Shown piece by piece: positions 59,606-64,000 of a DNA stretch of 64,000 nucleotides. Source of the stretch: Wyeomyia smithii (lineage: Eukaryota; Arthropoda; Insecta; Diptera; Culicidae); contig NC_073695.1 in assembly GCF_029784165.1 (NCBI RefSeq), positions 280,092,079-280,156,078 on the forward strand, in the 5' to 3' direction. A program made the translations under genes and the position numbers. Positions within the stretch are counted from its first letter, which is position 1. Each line of letters begins with the position of its first letter. The notes under the pieces are model-generated. The model saw only the letters and a program-made list of their open reading frames with translations, was not told the origin of the DNA and ran no database searches.

Positions 59606-60309
59606 TTAAGGGGTTATATACCTTTTTGGTCGAGAAAAATGAGGGAAGTTTGTATCTATTTTTAAGTGCATAGCACCATTTTCATTGCATCAAAGGGGTA
59701 TTTTTCTAAAAGTACAGTTTATCAACAAAAAAAAAATAGATTTGCTTTTGAGATATACCAATTATTACTGGAGTAATGGCCGTTTCCCCGAAACGCTATT
59801 TTTTGCAGAGGCTTGCGGTGATCCTGATAGAGACTCAGCGGGTCAACCGAAATCAAAAAACTCATATTATTTCATTTGTTTAGAAGTGTGCCGGGTCCTT
59901 GAACGATCGCTTTTATGAGTATTTTGTTTTCAGTGCAAACGGGAACGTTTTTCCCAAAAAAATGCACGTTTTGAGCGCTAAAAATTGCATTAAAAACCGG
60001 CGACCGGCGAATTTAATAACGAAAATTTAAAAGAAAAGATGAAGGAACTCGGTTCGGTAGTTTTTCCGCAATCAGGATCACGGCAAAGTCATTTTTCGGA
60101 AAACACTATTCCGAGATAAATGCGTGTGAAGTTTCAAGTTAAGCTTATGCGGCCGTGGCGAGGCGCGCTGCAAATCGCTCTAACTCTCTTCCTGTTGCTC
60201 AGATCTTTATGAAAATTTGTGAAAAAGTTCTCAAGATAATGTATTTGAAGATAATACAATAAAAAATTTTTCGGTTTTTTGAAAACTAAAAAGGTATATA
60301 ACCCCTTAA
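59606..60309. mobile_element. 696-bp element with TTAA duplication (piggyBac-like MITE)
   Basis: The element 59610-60305 starts GGGGTTATATACCTTTTT and ends in its complement, flanked by TTAA at 59606-59609 and 60306-60309. TTAA is the piggyBac target; a TA-target reading one base further out cannot be excluded. No transposase. Confidence 0.75.
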
Positions 60310-60388
60310 TTGTGATTGTGACTTATAGATTCATACGCTCGCTTGGTTTTTGTTTTCTGTTACGTTTCTCAATTTTATCAAAATGTGT

Positions 60389-60525
60389 TAGAGGGGTTAT
60401 ATACTATATACTGTTTTATTAAAAAACGATTTTTTTATTGCTCTCTCCTTAAATACTTTACAGTACTTTTCAAGAACATTTTCCCAAATTTTTATAAAGA
60501 TTTGGACGCGCCTCGTCATAGGCTT
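60389..60525 (-). mobile_element. Decayed fragment of the same family, inverted
   Basis: AGGGGTTATATAC followed by AAATTTTTATAAAGAT and GGACGCGCCTCGTCATAGGC matches the complement of the right part of the previous element, including its GCGCGCCTCGCCA segment. Confidence 0.65.
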
Positions 60526-60875
60526 AATTTGAAACTTTATTATTCGGGATGCTGTTGCGGAAAAAAGAAATACTTACGTTCATGTACTCAGTATAACCTA
60601 AAGTTGATGAAATGTTGTGGGTTTTATGATTTCATTTGATTTACTGAGCCTCCATCGTATAAACCGCCTCTTGAAAAAAATTGCGGAGAAACAGTCATAA
60701 CCTCAATAATAACAGATAATTTATTGTAAATGAGAGCTTTTTTATTGTTGAAAACTGTACTATTAGAAACTACAATTTCAATGTAATTTAAACATTCTGC
60801 TTTTCCCGAGTATATATTCATGATTGCATATTGAACCATCTTTTACAAAATATTCTTTCCGCCATTTTTTTTCAG

Positions 60876-61415
60876 ATAATGTGGCAATTGTAATGGATCT
60901 GAAAGCTGGCAAGAATCTCGTGGCACCAGCGATAAATAATATCAGTTGTTCGAGTAACCGATTTGGTAATTTTTTTGCCCAAATTGGTCCGTTGGATGTG
61001 TTGCAGGCGCTGTTTATCGTATTTCTAACATTTCTGGTGATTAGTGCAAATCTAATGGTGATAGTCGTTATTAACAGCCGGCGATATGCGGCCTACATCC
61101 ATCCACAGCCACGATATCTGCTAACCTCGCTAGCATTAAACGATCTGGCCATCGGACTGCTGATCATTCCCTTCGGGGCGTTACCTGCCTTATTACACTG
61201 CTGGCCTTACGGTGAAATATTCTGCCAAATTCAGGTACATTGTGAACGTTTCGAATATCGACTTATGTTACTTTCATAGATTGTTTATCTTTTGACAGGC
61301 CTTACTAAGGGGAGCTTTATCTCAACAAAGTGCTGTTATTCTAGTATGTATGGCGGTCGATCGCTATTTATGTGTCCTGCATCCTCGGATTTACTATAAG
61401 CGGTCTAGTAAAAAG
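60876..61415 (+). CDS. Rhodopsin-class GPCR, N-terminal part (TM1 to intracellular loop 2), incomplete
   Basis: Behind an acceptor (TTTTTTTTCAG to 60875) the ATG is at 60893. Coding exons are 60893-61234 and 61299-61415, joined in frame; a donor AAG|GTAATG follows, so the rest lies beyond. The N-terminus has a glycosylation site at Asn16. TM1 is about residues 36-60 with Asn53 (1.50), TM2 about 75-100 with LALND and Asp84 (2.50), Cys111 (3.25) before TM3, and D135-R136-Y137. CVLHPRIYY is typical of amine-like receptors. However, position 3.32, the amine-binding Asp in aminergic receptors, is Arg118. TM4-TM7 were searched for to 64000 by eye and not found. Orphan amine-receptor-like GPCRs are known in insects; the ligand is unknown. 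Confidence 0.85.
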
Positions 61416-63799
61416 GTAATGATACCTTTGTTTTATACAACATTATGTTTATAATTCGCTATTACTATTACAAACTGTTTCGGGAAGTTTATCATGCTGG
61501 TTAAACGAAACCTTTAAATGAAAAAAAAAAAAGAAAAACGCAAGCAGTTGTTATTGCAGTGTTTTTATCAATAACATTGCTTTAAAAAGTGATGTTTATA
61601 CATACACTCAAGCACGGATGAAAAATAAGCATGTCACATATTTTTAATAGTGTTACTATATACAGCAGTCACCAAGACAATATTACAATTAATCAACGTT
61701 TCTGGTCGCAGTGAGTAAACAGAAATAAAACACTACTAATAACTAACCTAATTATAAACGACGGTGATAATGTGCTTCAACCAAATTTGAAGTGATTTCT
61801 CGTACTTGTGTGTGACAATCTCTAACATTTGAGATAATTTCATTTGCTATTTATCTGAGATGGTTTCCATATCCTTGAGCAAGAAACACTGATGTTATTT
61901 CATTATTGCCCTTTCGGAGTTTTCAAGCTAGTAGGAGCAAAAAGAAACAAAAAACATAATATAGAATTATTTACTACTCCCAAATCCTATTTCATTTTCA
62001 CCAGTGTAATCTCTTTATCGAAATTGATGATGAAACAATAATACGACGGCTCTATATTTTGCTTCCCCTCAATTGTGGCTGATAGGTCGCCCTGGAGTGT
62101 GGCCATCGTTTGCCGTCAGAGCACGTGTTAGTCAAACAACTCCGTTCGATGAAACATTATCGGGTGAAATTAGATCACTTATCATCATTTTTGGTTACAC
62201 CACATAACAGCTTCGAGATTGGTTTCAGAGTGTAGTCTTTTCTCTGCTCTAATGTCTGCATTCGCTGTCACGCTACTTCTTGTACATGGCACGCCTTTAT
62301 TGTACATTTACATCCACTTGAAGGTCCTCAGGCTTTTCTTTGGCTCATCGTAGTCTTTTGCAACGCACTAATACTGAGCTATTCTGCTTCGATTCCCGAT
62401 TTTTACGGTCGATTAAGTCGTTACGTTGAGCGACTGGACTGTCTTTTTAACTTATGAACGATTGATACCAGTGAGATTTTACTGCTTTGGTTGCTGTCAG
62501 TCTTTTCTAGTTGCCACTTCTTTGAAAATACTTCAAACGTTTATTTGCTCTTATCAAACATTCTGGGATAAATATACGTTCAAATCTTTATTGCGATAAT
62601 AAATAATCAATTTGTCACAGTTGCTTTTGTTCTGGAATTTCAGATGCATATTAACAGTCAAGATAGAAACATGCATTCCTACGTTTATGCTACTTCAAGC
62701 ATTTCACCACATTTTCGACGTTTATCCATTTTTGCATGAGTTGTTGGGAAAAAATAACTTGAAGAATTGTCGTGTTTTTTATTTTAGTTTGTATACCAAT
62801 CATTGGCGACTGTTCATATATTGTTTTTGATTTGATCCGCTCTCTCCAACTGGTTACCCGTAAAAGAAAGAACAACAGATTGTAAGCTTCTCTTTATCCA
62901 AATACTTTTATTATCAAACGCCAATGCCATTTTATCATATTCACATGTTATCTTCAAATCTAAAATTTGAAAATTGGCGTTCATGTTAAATCTAGCTTAC
63001 ACAGAAACTTAAACTTCTACGCACCTAAAAGCAGTATAATTCGATGGAAATTGTAACGCTGTCTAGTGTATTATGGATCCTAGAAGCATATGGAAGTAGA
63101 GGTCAACCAAGATAAGGAGTACGTGTATGGGATATGGTGCTGTAGGCGCACGGTTTACCCGGATGGCATCGACTATATGAGCGTTGCCCCTAAGATGCGA
63201 TTTATGGTTTAATTAAGCTGAAGTAATAATGTGGTTCTGGGCTTTTACTGCATTGACTAATTCCATTCGGAAGCTGAAAATCTCTTGTTTGAGCTTTACT
63301 TTGGGAGTGGTTTTCGGGTAGATTGGAAGGCAAAAGTGTTCACGTGCTTTAAAAGAAGAATTCATATTTGACGCCTCAATATATAGAGAAATATATATAG
63401 AGTAATTTATATAGAGAAATATAAGAACGATGAAAAATTCTGCTTACTGGGAACAATTGAGCACCAGCAAAAACAAAATTCAATGTTACTTCATTACTAG
63501 TATAAATCAGATATTAGGCGACATACATAAATTACGTAAGGCAAAGGAAATCAATTTTGTTACTTCCAGCCCTCTATATATAACGAAGAGTAAAGCATGG
63601 TTGCTTACACTTCCATGAAAACTACGTAACGCTGTAACAGAGTCCCCCCCACTCCATCAAATTGCTAACATTCCGATTGCTATGTGCCTATCTTATTGTA
63701 TTCACTTCTTTTTTCGGAAAGTGGTACATCTTATTCAAAAAAATAAAAAAACACAATTAAAGTTATCAGATCATAAAAATCGAAAATAACTCATATACA
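61416..63799. other. Probable GPCR intron, no exon recognised
   Basis: No frame with membrane-segment character of TM4-7 was seen on the plus strand. Short frames at 62612 and 63430 are not receptor-like. Confidence 0.4.
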
Positions 63800-64000
63800 C
63801 TAAGGTCGCTTTTTACGCGTTTTTTACGCGAATTCCGGAATTTACGCGGTATTTTTTTCTGCGCAGATTTCGGTTTCTCTTCACTTGGATTTCAGAATTA
63901 ACACGGTTTTTTTTTACGCGGATTCCGGAATTTTCGCGGTTTTTTTACGCGGATTCCGGAATTCACGCGTATTTCGGAATTTACGCGTTTTTTTACACGG
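63800..64000. repeat. Degenerate tandem repeat of TTTTTTACGCGGATTCCGG, running off the window
   Basis: At least six units of roughly 25-32 bp built from T-run, ACGCGRATTCCGGAATT and ACGCGGT. The words are themselves partly palindromic (TTCCGGAA). It may be a minisatellite or the multi-repeat end of a DNA transposon. Confidence 0.7.

Noticed and set aside
1..64000. CRISPR array, bacterial operon or rRNA gene
   Set aside because: No regularly spaced direct repeats with unique spacers and no conserved rRNA words; the sequence is clearly eukaryotic.

Overview
The window is eukaryotic, AT-rich and gene-poor, and looks like mosquito (culicid) nuclear DNA. Short GT-AG introns, TCAGT-type insect initiators, a tRNA-derived SINE of the Feilai type and several layers of nested MITEs support this. 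The genus cannot be told from the sequence. All intron-exon structures below were assembled by hand from reading frames, splice sites and known protein families.

Five protein genes are well supported, and one receptor gene starts here and leaves the window. (1) 1243-3176 (+): a complete four-exon polynucleotide kinase 3'-phosphatase (PNKP) with FHA, DxDGT phosphatase and P-loop kinase domains. Three perfect TATCGATA (DRE-like) sites lie just upstream. (2) 24162-29018 (+): a complete nine-exon diacylglycerol lipase of the DAGL-beta type with four membrane spans and a Ser/Asp/His triad. Its 1.77-kb intron 5 holds two antisense, TATA-driven, two-exon genes for secreted proteins (26009-26299 and 26910-27572). 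(3) 30848-31162 (+): a third small TATA-driven secreted-peptide gene. (4) 33008-36112 (+): a secreted precursor with four pacifastin-type inhibitor domains. (5) 60893-61415 (+): the first two coding exons of a rhodopsin-class GPCR that probably continues past the right edge.

The rest is mostly transposon-derived or unassigned. 8.88-13.6 kb (-) carries an I-like non-LTR element cut by a pogo-like insertion and by a 3,150-bp hAT-like element with an exact 8-bp target duplication. Two near-identical inverted copies of a 465-bp repeat sit at 11.9 and 13.6 kb. 14.35-14.7 kb is an intact SINE with a 12-bp target duplication. 18.2-20.2 kb shows one MITE nested inside another. 42.9-45.5 kb (-) is a dead Jockey-clade LINE. 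MITE-like elements with TA or TTAA duplications lie at 39.5-40.4 and 59.6-60.3 kb.

The least explained segment is 49.5-52.9 kb. It contains repeated TATA-containing promoter units, at least five copies of a 3'-end signature resembling the histone mRNA stem-loop plus downstream element, and two related palindromes whose arms stay complementary although the copies have diverged. No histone reading frame is visible there. This is the best candidate for something undescribed, although a decayed histone cluster or a MITE-rich graveyard remains possible.
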